DNA of 64,000 bases from Dehalococcoides mccartyi (GTDB lineage: Bacteria > Chloroflexota > Dehalococcoidia > UBA2979). The position numbers and the translations under genes are program-made. Positions 1 to 8,710 of the stretch are shown in pieces (the stretch's first letter is position 1; each line of letters opens with the position of its first letter). Under the pieces are notes generated by a model, which had not been told where the DNA came from, searched no databases, and saw only the letters and a list, made by a program, of their open reading frames with translations. The stretch lies in NCBI GenBank assembly GCA_945865925.1, contig CAMBFG010000003.1, positions 124,001-188,000 on the forward strand. The letters run 5' to 3'.

Positions 1-1
1 G

Positions 2-796
2 GCACGCTTCGGCTACCGCTACGGCGACGGCGTCCTCGAAGACGGCACGCAGGACCTCGTCACCGACCCCTTCGACAACGTGCCCATGGGCATCACCGCC
101 GAGAACCTCGCCGCGCAGTACGAGGTCTCCCGCACCGTGCAGGACGAGTACGCCCTCCGCTCGCAGGAGCGCGCCATCAAGGCGATCGAGGCTGGCATCT
201 TCGACGAGCAGATCGCCCCCATGGACGTGAAGAAGGGCCGCGACACGATCTCGTTCTCGAAGGACGAGTACCCGCGCGCGACCTCGATGGAGATCCTTGG
301 CAAACTGCGCCCCGCCTTCAAGGGTGACGGCTCGGTGACCGCTGGCAACGCCTCCGGCATCAACGACGGTGCTGCGGCCCTCGTCGTGACCACGGCGCGC
401 AAGGCCGCGGAACTCGGCATCAAGCCGCGCATGCGCATGGTCGCCCGCGCCGAGGCCGGCGTGGACTGGAAGATCATGGGCTCCGGCCCGATCCCCGCGA
501 TCCAGAACGTCATGAAGAAGGCCAACCTCACCGTCGACGACATGGACGTCATCGAACTGAACGAGGCGTTCGCGGCGGTAACGGCAGCCTGCTCGGTCGC
601 CCTCAACCTGCCCGCCGACCGCACGAACCCGAACGGCGGCGCGGTCGCCCTCGGTCACCCCGTCGGCGCGACGGGCGCCATCCTCGCCATCAAGACGATG
701 TACGAGCTGGAGCGCACCGGCGGTCGCTACGGCCTCGTCTCCCTCTGCATCGGCGGCGGCCAGGGCATCGCCACCATCTTCGAACGCGTCTCCTAG
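2..796 (+). CDS. Acetyl-CoA C-acetyltransferase (thiolase), 3' part
   Basis: This is the C-terminal portion of a thiolase, cut by the left window edge. The reading frame is open from base 2, so the ATG at 80 in the ORF track is internal. Family landmarks are visible: NEAFAAV, the HPVGATGA segment carrying the catalytic His, and a CIGGGQG loop with the second active-site Cys. Thiolases condense or cleave acyl-CoA units in beta-oxidation or acetoacetyl-CoA synthesis. Which direction applies here cannot be told from the sequence. A strong hairpin follows the stop codon. Confidence 0.95.
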   Translation, partial: ARFGYRYGDGVLEDGTQDLVTDPFDNVPMGITAENLAAQYEVSRTVQDEYALRSQERAIKAIEAGIFDEQIAPMDVKKGRDTISFSKDEYPRATSMEILGKLRPAFKGDGSVTAGNASGINDGAAALVVTTARKAAELGIKPRMRMVARAEAGVDWKIMGSGPIPAIQNVMKKANLTVDDMDVIELNEAFAAVTAACSVALNLPADRTNPNGGAVALGHPVGATGAILAIKTMYELERTGGRYGLVSLCIGGGQGIATIFERVS

Positions 797-821
797 ACGC
801 CTCGCTGCTCGGCAAACAGGG

Positions 822-845
822 AAGCCCCCGCTCACGCGGGGGCTT
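822..845. terminator. Bidirectional intrinsic terminator between convergent genes
   Basis: A perfect 10-bp stem (aagcccccgc / gcgggggctt) with a 4-base tcac loop lies between the thiolase stop and the stop of the convergent methyltransferase. The stem ends in A/T on both sides, so it can act in both directions. Confidence 0.85.
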
Positions 846-863
846 CTTCGTGTCGTCCCGCCG

Positions 864-1604
864 CTAGTTTCGAGTCGCGACGAAGATCAGTTCCGGACTC
901 TGCGCGCCGACCGGGCTGCGGTCCCAATCGCCGAACACATCCCGCACCTCGAACCCCGCATCGGCGAGCGACCGTTCGAGTTCCGTCTGACTGCGGAACC
1001 GCAACTCGTTCGACGAGACCAATTCCTCGCCGTCCGAGGCGAAGCGGTAGTGGATGTCGTACCGGACGAGGTCACCGGCGACCTCGGTGAGGTCGGACCA
1101 CACGTCGACTGTGCCAAGCGGTGTGTCGAGGCGCTGGCGGGACGCTTCCGGAGTCCAGGCGAGCCACGCGTGCGCCTCGGGGTTGCGGCTCTCGAAGGCG
1201 AGGTGGCCGCCGGGGCGGAGCGCTCGGTGGGTGGCGGCGAGAGTGCTGCGCCAGGCGTCCTGATCGTGGATCACCTGGGCGACGTGCGCCGTCATGATCG
1301 CGAGGTCTGCGGACGGGCCGTCGAGGCCGCTCGCGTCGCCCTCGATCCAGCGCACGAGGTCACCCCCGGGACGGTGGCGTGCCAGCTCCAGCATCGCCGG
1401 CGCGGGGTCGACGCCGGTCACGCGGTAGCCCTGTAGCGCCAGCGCGCAGGTGATCTCGCCGGTGCCGCAGCCGATGTCCACGATGGAGGTCACGGACAAC
1501 ACGGCAGCCAGGCCGAGGTAGAAGGCGGTGTCGGCGCGGTCCGCACCCCATGCGTCGTAGAGGGCGACGAGGCGCGAGTCGTGGAACTCCTGGAACGTCG
1601 CCAC
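864..1604 (-). CDS. Class I SAM-dependent methyltransferase
   Basis: A 246-residue protein with the Rossmann methyltransferase signature: SIVDIGCGTGEIT (motif I, SAM binding) near residue 42 and an acidic residue at the end of strand 2 in VTGVDPAPAML. The C-terminal half fits the small-molecule methyltransferase fold (Methyltransf_11/25 type). The substrate cannot be inferred. Its GTG start lies 2 bases after the tmk stop, so it is probably translated from the tmk operon. Confidence 0.85.
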   Translation of the reverse strand: MATFQEFHDSRLVALYDAWGADRADTAFYLGLAAVLSVTSIVDIGCGTGEITCALALQGYRVTGVDPAPAMLELARHRPGGDLVRWIEGDASGLDGPSADLAIMTAHVAQVIHDQDAWRSTLAATHRALRPGGHLAFESRNPEAHAWLAWTPEASRQRLDTPLGTVDVWSDLTEVAGDLVRYDIHYRFASDGEELVSSNELRFRSQTELERSLADAGFEVRDVFGDWDRSPVGAQSPELIFVATRN

Positions 1605-1606
1605 GA

Positions 1607-2242
1607 CTAGAGCAGTCCCTGCAACCGCCCCCAGATCGCGTGCGTGATCTGCATCTCCGGCTTCGAGCCATCGAGGACCAACCAGCGCTCGGGCTCGGCG
1701 GCAGCGAGTTCGAGGAAGCCACGGCGTACGCGGCGGTGGAAGTCGAGCGCCTCGCGCTCCAGGTAGTCCGTCTTCTTCTTCGCACGGGCGAAGGCCTCGG
1801 CGGGGTCAACGTCGAGGAGGATCGTGAGGTCGGGGACGAGGCCACCGGTCGCGACCGCGATCGCGGCGGCGACGAGGGCGGCATCCAGGCCTCGGCCGTG
1901 TTGCTGGTAGGCAACTGTTGAATCGGCGAAGCGGTCGCAGATCACCACGGCGCCACGCTCGAGGGCCGGGCGGATCACCTCGCGGACGAGTTGTGCGCGG
2001 GCGGCGTTGAACGTCAGCAGTTCAGCCTCGGGCGCCGGGTGCGGCTCGTCCTTCTTCGTCGCGAAGAGGGCGTCTCGCAGCCGTTCGCCGAGGGCGGTGC
2101 CACCGGGCTCGCGGCAGGCGACCGCCTCACGGCCGGCCTCGCTCACGAGGCGGAGTAGCGCCTCGTGCTGCGTGGACTTGCCGGAGTGCTCGCCACCCTC
2201 GAGTGTGACGAAGACGCCTCGACGCTCACCCTTCGACGTCAC
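1607..2242 (-). CDS. tmk: Thymidylate kinase (dTMP kinase)
   Basis: A 211-residue dTMP kinase, the usual family length, phosphorylating dTMP to dTDP for DNA synthesis. Visible motifs are the N-terminal P-loop GGEHSGKST, the DRFADSTVAYQ segment (DR(Y/F) motif contacting dTMP), and a basic LID region containing KKKTDYLERE. The start overlaps the end of the upstream R3H/AAA gene by 4 bases, indicating translational coupling. Confidence 0.95.
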   Translation of the reverse strand: MTSKGERRGVFVTLEGGEHSGKSTQHEALLRLVSEAGREAVACREPGGTALGERLRDALFATKKDEPHPAPEAELLTFNAARAQLVREVIRPALERGAVVICDRFADSTVAYQQHGRGLDAALVAAAIAVATGGLVPDLTILLDVDPAEAFARAKKKTDYLEREALDFHRRVRRGFLELAAAEPERWLVLDGSKPEMQITHAIWGRLQGLL

Positions 2243-4098
2243 CGGGCGCGCCGCCGTCCCTCGTCCGCCCAGGGCAAGCCGCGGTTGGGGCCGGCGGTCT
2301 CCTGCAGGATGGTGACGTAGCGGAATGGCTCGCGCCCGTTCGAGGCGGAGACGAGCGCATGCCTCGCAGCGAGTTCGTGCTGCAGGCGGCGGATGTACGC
2401 GTTCTGCGGCGCCAGGTCGATCTTCGCGTCGCCCTGGTGCGTTACACGACGTACGGCCTCCTCTGCCTCACGCAGCGCGGCGGTCGTCGGGTCATCGGTC
2501 TGGCCGTCGCGCATCGCGAGGAGTTGGCGTTCCATCTGCTCGCTGGTGTTGTTACGCAGCACATAGATCGGGATGCCGCGCTCCTCGGCCTGCTTCAGTG
2601 GGCCGCTCCTGCGCCGGTAGTACGGGCGCAGCGTGATCACCGCGTCGGCCTCCCGCACGGAGTCGACGATCCGTGCGGCCGACCTCGTCTCCATGATCGC
2701 GCGTTCGAGGTGCGTGCGGCTGATGCCGAACGGCAGCACCCGCTTCTCGGGGCCACCGGGTGCGGCGGACAGCGTCCGCCGGCGCTCGACTTGCGGGCGA
2801 GCCTCGAGCGGTTCCTGGGGCGTCGTGCGCAACGGGACGCGCTCGACTGTCGCGATCTGGCCGCCATCGCCGATGACGCGGACCTCCGCCTCGACCTCAT
2901 AGCCACGCAGCAGCGAGTCGACCGTGGCGGCCACGTCGTCGTGGATCGCGAGGCGGTCGAACGACTGGATCTCAATCAGTACATCGAAGGTCGGAGGGGC
3001 GCGTCGTTCGAGGACGGTCTTCTGTGTGCCGCGCCGGCGCGCTTCCTCGTCGGAGAGCGTGACGGACTCGATGCCACCGATCAGGTCGGACAGCGTCGGG
3101 TTCTGCATCAGGTTGGAGAGCGTGGTGCCGTGCGCCGTGCCGATCAGTTGCACGCCACGCTCGGCGATCGTGCGGGCGGCCTCGGCTTCCTCGGCGGTAC
3201 CGATCTCGTCGATGACGACGACTTCCGGCGTGTGGTTCTCCACCGCCTCGATCATCACCTCGTGCTGGCGGTGCGGGCTCGGCACCTGCATCCGGCGGGC
3301 GCGGCCGATGCCGCGGTGGGGGATATCGCCGTCGCCGCCGATCTCGTTCGAGGTGTCGACGATCACGACACGCTTGCTCAGTTCGTCGGCCAGCAGCCGA
3401 GCGACATCACGCAGCATCGTGGTCTTGCCAACGCCCGGGCGTCCGAGCAGCAGGACACTCCGCCCCGCCTCGATCAGGTCGCGCATGATGTGGCCGGAGC
3501 CGGACACCGAGCGCCCGATGCGGCAGGTGAGGCCCACGATGTGGCCCTTACGGTTGCGGATCGCGGAGATGCGGTGCAGCGTGCGCGGAATGCCGGCGCG
3601 GTTGTCCTCGCCGAACTCGGAGACCTGCGCCACCACCTGGCCCAGTTCGAGGTCGGTCACCTCGGACTCATCGAGCGGGGCTTCCTCGCGCTGGTAGCGC
3701 GCGGTCGGCGGCCGTCCGAGGTCGAGCACGATCTCAATGAGGCCCTCAAAGCCCTTGGTGCGGACGGCTTCGGCGACGCGACGCGGCATGATGCCGACCA
3801 GCAGTTCGATCTCGGCGCGCTCTTCCTCGGTCATCTCACGCGGGGCGACCGCCCATGCGGGTTCGATGTGCATGATGCGGCTCGGCGGAATGCCCTCGCC
3901 GTCGTCGTCACTGTCGAGGGAGAAGTCCTCGTCATCGAGGTCGTCGATGTCGTCCATCTCGTCGAGCAGGTCGTCCATGTCCTCTTCGTCGAGATCACCG
4001 TCGGCGGCGTCCCGCGCGGCGCGGGCAGCCTCTCGCTCGAGGGCTTCGAAGATCGCGTCGTCGTTACGCGGCCGGCGGTCCTGCATGCGCTCGTCCAC
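2239..4098 (-). CDS. AAA ATPase with R3H nucleic-acid-binding domain
   Basis: A 619-residue protein in three parts. Residues about 30-75 are extremely acidic (DEEDMDDLLDEMDD and similar). A SpoIIIAA/Ycf45-type P-loop ATPase domain follows, with Walker A GRPGVGKTT and Walker B VVVIDEIG, around residues 185-400. A C-terminal R3H-like domain (RRLQHELAARHAL...GREPFRYVTI) should bind single-stranded nucleic acid. Homologues in cyanobacteria and Chloroflexota are usually annotated single-stranded nucleic acid binding R3H protein; the function is unknown. It heads the tmk operon. Confidence 0.85.
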   Translation of the reverse strand: MDERMQDRRPRNDDAIFEALEREAARAARDAADGDLDEEDMDDLLDEMDDIDDLDDEDFSLDSDDDGEGIPPSRIMHIEPAWAVAPREMTEEERAEIELLVGIMPRRVAEAVRTKGFEGLIEIVLDLGRPPTARYQREEAPLDESEVTDLELGQVVAQVSEFGEDNRAGIPRTLHRISAIRNRKGHIVGLTCRIGRSVSGSGHIMRDLIEAGRSVLLLGRPGVGKTTMLRDVARLLADELSKRVVIVDTSNEIGGDGDIPHRGIGRARRMQVPSPHRQHEVMIEAVENHTPEVVVIDEIGTAEEAEAARTIAERGVQLIGTAHGTTLSNLMQNPTLSDLIGGIESVTLSDEEARRRGTQKTVLERRAPPTFDVLIEIQSFDRLAIHDDVAATVDSLLRGYEVEAEVRVIGDGGQIATVERVPLRTTPQEPLEARPQVERRRTLSAAPGGPEKRVLPFGISRTHLERAIMETRSAARIVDSVREADAVITLRPYYRRRSGPLKQAEERGIPIYVLRNNTSEQMERQLLAMRDGQTDDPTTAALREAEEAVRRVTHQGDAKIDLAPQNAYIRRLQHELAARHALVSASNGREPFRYVTILQETAGPNRGLPWADEGRRRAR

Positions 4099-4107
4099 CT
4101 TCCTCGA

Positions 4108-5037
4108 CTACCCCACGAGCCGGCCGGGCGCGACGGCCCGGACGACGGCATGGGCTTCGTCCAGCACCGGACGGGCGGTCCGGTGACAGAACAGCGTGAA
4201 CTCATTGCCCGGTTCCAGCCCGGCGTCTCGCAACGCGCGCTCCTCCTCGGCGCCGCACGCCGGGACCAGCGCACGGTGGACGGCGGTCTTACCGAGGCGC
4301 TCCGATACGGCGGCCAGCAGCGTCCGCGCCACCTCGGGTTGCCCCGGTTCCACCATCAGCGAGAACTGGCCGCCGGTCCGCGCGACGCGCGCGAGGCCAG
4401 CGATGCGTCCCTCATGTTCTGCAACGAAGGAGCGGCCGCGTTCGTGCCAGCGGCGTTCATGGACGGCGGTGGACTCCTCGCGGGTCATCGCCAGCACAGA
4501 GCGGGCAGTGACGGGGAGGGCGCGGCCGTACAACTGGAAGCAGGCGAGGTCATCATCCTCGTGCCAGTCGCGCACGCCCTCGGCAGTCGCTTCGATCTGC
4601 AGGTGTCCTCCCCACAGCCGCTCGTCCAGCGCCCTCGCGAAGCCCGCACGAGGCGCCTGCCGCGCCGCCGGAGCGTCCGAGGGCGTGCGCAGCAGCACGT
4701 GCGTCACCTTCGCGCGGGCGGCGGAGTCGGCCGCCTGGCGGAGGAGGTCCGCGATGACTCCGGGGTCATCCCCGGCGTCGATCAGCGTATCGACTTCCCA
4801 CGCCGATGGTGTTGATAGTTCGCGCGCGGTCGCGATCCCCACGATCGAGCGACCCTGCACGCTCACCCAGGTCTGCCGGCCAAGGTGCAGCCACTGCTCC
4901 ACGGCTGCCGAGAGAGGACGCGGCGTGCCGGGCGCCTTGCCGAGGCGGTCGCGGGTCACCGCCTGGTTCGCCCGCACCTCGCCGTCGAAGGTCACGAGGG
5001 CGACCAGGTCGGTGGGGCGGGGGGAGCGCGCTGTCAT
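4108..5037 (-). CDS. GNAT-like acetyltransferase-fold protein, function unknown
   Basis: A 309-residue protein. The ORF track begins at 5427, but that extension is an out-of-frame shadow of pdxT. The real start is the ATG at 5037, which overlaps the pdxT stop as ATGA. Two internally similar halves are suggested: each has a (S/V)VQGRSIVGIA or EGRIAGLARV type strand followed by a helix, as in tandem GNAT domains. No substrate can be named. It is translationally coupled to pdxT. Confidence 0.65.
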   Translation of the reverse strand: MTARSPRPTDLVALVTFDGEVRANQAVTRDRLGKAPGTPRPLSAAVEQWLHLGRQTWVSVQGRSIVGIATARELSTPSAWEVDTLIDAGDDPGVIADLLRQAADSAARAKVTHVLLRTPSDAPAARQAPRAGFARALDERLWGGHLQIEATAEGVRDWHEDDDLACFQLYGRALPVTARSVLAMTREESTAVHERRWHERGRSFVAEHEGRIAGLARVARTGGQFSLMVEPGQPEVARTLLAAVSERLGKTAVHRALVPACGAEEERALRDAGLEPGNEFTLFCHRTARPVLDEAHAVVRAVAPGRLVG

Positions 5038-5699
5038 CGACGTGCCCTCGGGCGCGGGGCAGCGGAGGCAGCCTTCGCTTCCGCGACCATCTGGAGGAAC
5101 AGTCCGTGCATACGGCGGTCGTCCGTCAGTTCCGGGTGGAACGAGGTCGCGAGCAGCCGCCCCTCGCGCGCGGCGACGATCGTGCCGTCCTCGAGCGAGG
5201 CGAGCACGTCCACCCCTCGGCCGGCGCGACGGATGATCGGCGCGCGGATGAAGACGGCGCACAGCGGGCCGCCTTCGATCCCGGCGATGTCGAGGTCGGC
5301 CTCGAAGGAGTCGACCTGGCGGCCAAAGGCATTGCGTTCGACGGTGATGTCCATGACGGCGAGCGGGGGACGGTCGAGGTTCGTGACCCGCTTGGCGAGG
5401 AGGATCGCGCCAGCGCAGGTACCCCACACCGGGAGCCCGCCTGCGATCAGGTCGCGCAGGGGCTCAAGCAGGTCGAAGGCGATCAGCAGCCGAGCGATCG
5501 TGGTGCTCTCGCCCCCGGGGATGACGAGGCCGTCCACGGTGCGCAGCTGGTCGAGCGTGCGCACCTCGACGGCGTCAGCGCCGAGCGCGCGCAATGCGAC
5601 GAGGTGTTCGGCGAAGTCACCTTGGAGCGCCAGCACACCAACTCGGACGTCCGCCGGTGCGGGCGTGGTGGCGACGGCAATGCGCGATGCGCGCGGCAT
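5034..5699 (-). CDS. pdxT: Pyridoxal 5'-phosphate synthase glutaminase subunit PdxT
   Basis: A 221-residue class I glutamine amidotransferase that releases ammonia from glutamine and passes it to PdxS for PLP synthesis. It shows GVLALQGDFAEH at the N-terminus, PGGEST (oxyanion loop), GTCAGAILL with the nucleophilic Cys, and a C-terminal SFHPEL with the catalytic His-Glu. It starts 9 bases after the pdxS stop, so the two subunits are co-expressed. Confidence 0.96.
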   Translation of the reverse strand: MPRASRIAVATTPAPADVRVGVLALQGDFAEHLVALRALGADAVEVRTLDQLRTVDGLVIPGGESTTIARLLIAFDLLEPLRDLIAGGLPVWGTCAGAILLAKRVTNLDRPPLAVMDITVERNAFGRQVDSFEADLDIAGIEGGPLCAVFIRAPIIRRAGRGVDVLASLEDGTIVAAREGRLLATSFHPELTDDRRMHGLFLQMVAEAKAASAAPRPRARR

Positions 5700-5708
5700 G
5701 CGGGCTGG

Positions 5709-6824
5709 CTAACTCCCGCGGTGCGCCAGGAGTTCCTCGCGAGGCATGGTGGCGGTCGAGCGGCCGCGCATCGCCTCTTCGGGGATCTCCTCGGAAACGG
5801 CAGCGAGCATCATCGGGTCGTTGAAATGGGTCACGGCCTTCACGATGGCGGTCGCCATCCGGCGCTGCTGGTCGAGTTTGCGGCGCTTGTCCGTGACGTC
5901 CTCGGCGGACTTGAAGATGCCCGAGCCGACGAACACGCCCTCCGCGCCCAGCTGCATCATCAGCGCGGCGTCCGCCGGCGTGGCGACGCCACCCGCGGAG
6001 AAGTTCACGACCGGCAACTTGCCGAGGCGCTTCACCTCGCGCAGAAGGTCGATCGGCACCTGCAGGTCTTTCGCCGTCGTCCACAGTTCGTCATCGCGCA
6101 TGCCCTGCACACGGCGGATCTCTGACCAGAGCGAGCGCATGTGGCGCACGGCCTCGACGATGTCGCCCGTCCCTGCCTCGCCCTTGGTGCGGATCATCGC
6201 CGCGCCCTCAGAGATGCGCCGGAGCGCCTCGCCCAGGTTGCGGCAGCCGCAGACGTACGGCACGGCGAAGGTGTTCTTGTCGATGTGGAACTGGTCGTCG
6301 GCGGGCGTCAGCACCTCGGACTCGTCGATGTAGTCGACACCGAGGGCTTCGAGGATCTGCGCCTCGACGAAATGGCCGATGCGGGCCTTCGCCATGACGG
6401 GGATCGAGACGGCGGCCTGGATCTCTTTGATCTTCTTCACGTGACTCATGCGCGCGACGCCACCAGCGGCACGGATGTCCGCGGGGACGCGCTCGAGGGC
6501 CATCACCGCGACGGCGCCGGCCTCCTGCGCGATCTCGGCCTGCTCCGCCGTGACCACGTCCATGATCACGCCGCCCTTGAGCATCTGGGCGAGCCCGGCT
6601 TTCACGGTCCACGTCGCGGTCGTGCCACGGACGCCAGCCCTGGGTGCGACGCCGTTCGCGTGCGCGCCGTTCGTGCGGCCGTTGGAGGACACCTTGGGGG
6701 CCGCCTTCACGGCAGCGCGTGGCGCAGCCTTCGGGGCGGCCTTCGCCGCAGGCCTGGAGGTGACGCGAGGGGCAGCCCCCCGTGCCGGTCGGGTGGACCC
6801 ATTCTTGGTGCCAGTCGTTGCCAT
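5709..6824 (-). CDS. pdxS: Pyridoxal 5'-phosphate synthase subunit PdxS, with basic N-terminal extension
   Basis: The catalytic PLP synthase subunit, combining ribose 5-phosphate, glyceraldehyde 3-phosphate and ammonia. The conserved (beta-alpha)8 body starts at [18 protein letters not shown] and carries the catalytic lysines in VMAKARIGH and in the DYIDESEV region. The start chosen is ATG 6824, which has GGGGAG 6 bases upstream, rather than 6857. This gives 371 residues against roughly 290-300 for the family. The surplus is a roughly 65-residue Ala/Lys/Pro-rich tail ([16 protein letters not shown]) resembling histone H1-type tails. Confidence 0.95.
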   Translation of the reverse strand: MATTGTKNGSTRPARGAAPRVTSRPAAKAAPKAAPRAAVKAAPKVSSNGRTNGAHANGVAPRAGVRGTTATWTVKAGLAQMLKGGVIMDVVTAEQAEIAQEAGAVAVMALERVPADIRAAGGVARMSHVKKIKEIQAAVSIPVMAKARIGHFVEAQILEALGVDYIDESEVLTPADDQFHIDKNTFAVPYVCGCRNLGEALRRISEGAAMIRTKGEAGTGDIVEAVRHMRSLWSEIRRVQGMRDDELWTTAKDLQVPIDLLREVKRLGKLPVVNFSAGGVATPADAALMMQLGAEGVFVGSGIFKSAEDVTDKRRKLDQQRRMATAIVKAVTHFNDPMMLAAVSEEIPEEAMRGRSTATMPREELLAHRGS

Positions 6825-6939
6825 GGTGCTCCCCGTACAGGTGAATCGAACCGTCATTGTACCGCCCGACGCGCCTGCGTACGCCCACCCTCGGCACTCG
6901 CCACCAGTCCTTGCGAGGGCGCCTCACCCGCCCCTGCGG

Positions 6940-6945
6940 TACCCT
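6940..6945 (+). promoter_or_regulatory. -10 element (TACCCT) of a likely leaderless promoter
   Basis: A TANNNT hexamer ends 6 bases before the ATG of the phosphoesterase, and no ribosome-binding site is present. The same arrangement recurs before six other genes in this window. Confidence 0.5.
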
Positions 6946-6951
6946 CCCTCG

Positions 6952-7542
6952 ATGCCGGAACTCCCCCCTCGGAAATGGCTCAGCGAACACCAGTTCTCCG
7001 GCCCGATGCTCATCGGCCTGGTCTCCGACACCCACGTCCCGGAAGCCCGCCGCGAGATCTTTGAAGAGGTCTATGCGGCCCTCCGAGGCGTCGACCTGAT
7101 CCTCCACGGCGGGGACATGCACGACGTGTCCGTCCTCGACTGGCTGGAGCGACGCTGTGGGGCGCCCGTCCTCGCCGCCTGCGGGAACGGCGACGATGGC
7201 TCCTCGGGCCGCCAGATCGCACCGGACGACCCTCGGCTCTCCTACAACCAGCTGCTCCACGTCGACGGCCTGCGGATCGGGATGACGCACGACTTCCCCG
7301 ACCGCCCGATCATGGGCTCCGCGAACGTACAGGAGCGGATGGAGCGCCACTTCGGCGGCCCGTGCCACGTGGTGGTGGCGGGGGACACACATGTGCCCAT
7401 CGTCAAAACGTGGGAGGGGACGCTGATCGTGAACTCAGGTTCACCCCTTTACCCCCGCAATCTGCAGACGCAATTGGGGACCGTCGGATTCCTCGATATC
7501 CGGGGCGGACGTGTGGACGCCTGGATCGAGCAACTGCACTAG
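6952..7542 (+). CDS. YfcE/MJ0936-family metallophosphoesterase
   Basis: A 196-residue calcineurin-like phosphoesterase. Metal-binding motifs appear in order: SDTHVPE, LILHGGDMHD, ACGNGDD, MTHDFPD, and a C-terminal GDTHVP. Small proteins of this family hydrolyse phosphodiesters in vitro; physiological substrates are mostly unknown. The ORF track extends to 6448, but that part is antisense to pdxS. ATG 6952 is preceded by a TACCCT element, suggesting a leaderless transcript. Confidence 0.88.
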   Translation: MPELPPRKWLSEHQFSGPMLIGLVSDTHVPEARREIFEEVYAALRGVDLILHGGDMHDVSVLDWLERRCGAPVLAACGNGDDGSSGRQIAPDDPRLSYNQLLHVDGLRIGMTHDFPDRPIMGSANVQERMERHFGGPCHVVVAGDTHVPIVKTWEGTLIVNSGSPLYPRNLQTQLGTVGFLDIRGGRVDAWIEQLH

Positions 7543-7630
7543 CGCACGCGGTCGGGCGGCGAATTCGTTGACGCTCGATCGGGGCGGGCGTAGCGTCAAT
7601 CTCTGTGCTCCACAGGGAGCCGGAGGGTAG

Positions 7631-7807
7631 ATGCGGCGCGGACTCATCGGAGCATTCGTCTCGGCGATGGGAGGCGCGGCCGCACTGGGCCGTGCCGTCG
7701 CCACCGATCAGCCGATCTCCTGGCTCTCTCTGCTCGGCGTAGTCCTCATCGCGCTCGCGGCGGTGCGCTGGCAACTGGCCCGGGACACATCCTCCCGGTC
7801 GAGGTAA
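7631..7807 (+). CDS. Small single-pass membrane protein (58 aa), not in ORF track
   Basis: A short open frame encoding MRRGLIGAF... and ending RDTSSRSR. It has a good ribosome-binding site (ccggagg) 4 bases before the ATG and ends 3 bases before the universal stress protein gene. Residues about 29-46 (ISWLSLLGVVLIALAAV) form a plausible transmembrane helix, with a basic N-terminus. No family is recognised. Coupling to the UspA and RCK genes suggests a role with potassium or stress functions, but that is inference. Confidence 0.6.
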   Translation: MRRGLIGAFVSAMGGAAALGRAVATDQPISWLSLLGVVLIALAAVRWQLARDTSSRSR

Positions 7808-7810
7808 TCG

Positions 7811-8263
7811 ATGGCGAAAGACGCGCTGGACGCCCTGCACACCTACCTGGTCCCGGTCGACGGCACCGAGGCTGGCTACCGTGCTCTCACCGTCGCTGCC
7901 GACCTCGCGAAGAAGCACCGCGCGCACCTCCACCTCGTCCACGTGATCGAAGTGCCCCGCGCGCTCGCGCTGGACGCCGACCTCTCCGCCGCCGTGCGCG
8001 AGGGTGAGCGCGTCCTCCAGCGGGCCGAGAAACTCGCGGAGGACTACGGCGTCAGCGTGCAGGGCGACCTGATCCAGGCGCGCCAGGCCGGGCACGCCGT
8101 CGTGGACGAAGCCGTCGAGCGTGGTGCGGACGTGATCGTGCTCGGCGTCGAGTACAAGCGCCCGCTGGGGCAGTTCGAACTCGGGCGGCTGGCGCAGTAC
8201 GTGCTGGAGCACGCGCCCGTCCTCGTATGGCTGGTGCGCTACCCCTCAGCCGAGGTGCGATAG
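7811..8263 (+). CDS. Universal stress protein (UspA family)
   Basis: A 150-residue single UspA domain: YLVPVDGTEAGYRAL at strand 1 and helix 1, HLVHVIEVPR at strand 2, and ADVIVLGVEYKR before the last helix. The G-2x-G-9x-G(S/T) nucleotide loop is degenerate here (GVEYKRPLGQFELGRLAQY), so ATP binding is uncertain. It is followed by two RCK potassium-channel regulators, a common pairing. Confidence 0.88.
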   Translation: MAKDALDALHTYLVPVDGTEAGYRALTVAADLAKKHRAHLHLVHVIEVPRALALDADLSAAVREGERVLQRAEKLAEDYGVSVQGDLIQARQAGHAVVDEAVERGADVIVLGVEYKRPLGQFELGRLAQYVLEHAPVLVWLVRYPSAEVR

Positions 8264-8293
8264 CACTTCGGTGAGGACGAGCGGAGGAGACCG

Positions 8294-8707
8294 ATGCGCG
8301 TCGTGATCATGGGCTGCGGCCGTGTGGGCGCTGGGCTCGCTCAACAACTGGCAACCGAGGCGCACGAGGTGACGATCATCGACACCAACGCGTTCGCGTT
8401 CCAACGGCTGCTTCCGGAATTCGTCGGCAAGCGCCTCGTCGGGTCGGGCACAGATGACCGCACGCTGATCGACGCGGGCATCGAGCATGCGGACTGCTTC
8501 ATCGCGCTCGCGTCCGGCGACAACCGGAACATCCTCGCCTCCGAAAAAGCGAAAGAGGTCTACGGCGTCAAGACGGTTGTGACACGCGTGCGTGACCCGT
8601 TGCGCTCGGAGATGTTCGGGCGCCTCGGACTGCAGACGTTCAGCCCGACGAAGTTCGGCATCGACCTCGCGCACCAGGCGCTCGTCACCGCCGCCGGGGG
8701 GCAGTAG
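8294..8707 (+). CDS. TrkA-N (RCK) potassium uptake regulatory protein, N-domain only
   Basis: A 137-residue protein with a nucleotide-binding Rossmann domain: VVIMGCGRVGAGLA (GxGxxG), then the acidic residue in VTIIDTN, and a GSGTDDRTLIDAG segment. It lacks the C-terminal TrkA-C ligand domain found in its neighbour. A ribosome-binding site (gcggaggag) precedes the ATG. It probably pairs with the next gene as a KTR/Trk-type gating subunit. No membrane pore subunit is encoded nearby. Confidence 0.88.
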   Translation: MRVVIMGCGRVGAGLAQQLATEAHEVTIIDTNAFAFQRLLPEFVGKRLVGSGTDDRTLIDAGIEHADCFIALASGDNRNILASEKAKEVYGVKTVVTRVRDPLRSEMFGRLGLQTFSPTKFGIDLAHQALVTAAGGQ

Positions 8708-8710
8708 GCC

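Noticed and set aside
2359-4815. 818-aa plus-strand ORF
   Set aside because: It is antisense to the R3H/AAA gene and the GNAT-like gene. High-GC codon structure opens the complementary frame; the translation shows no domain and is His/Arg/Asp-rich low-complexity.
4108-5427. 439-aa version of the GNAT-like protein
   Set aside because: The first 130 residues overlap pdxT out of frame and look like shadow sequence. ATG 5037 overlaps the pdxT stop as ATGA.
6911-6945. Standard sigma-70 promoter TTGCGA/TACCCT before the phosphoesterase
   Set aside because: The spacer would be 23 bases, too long; only the -10 is kept.
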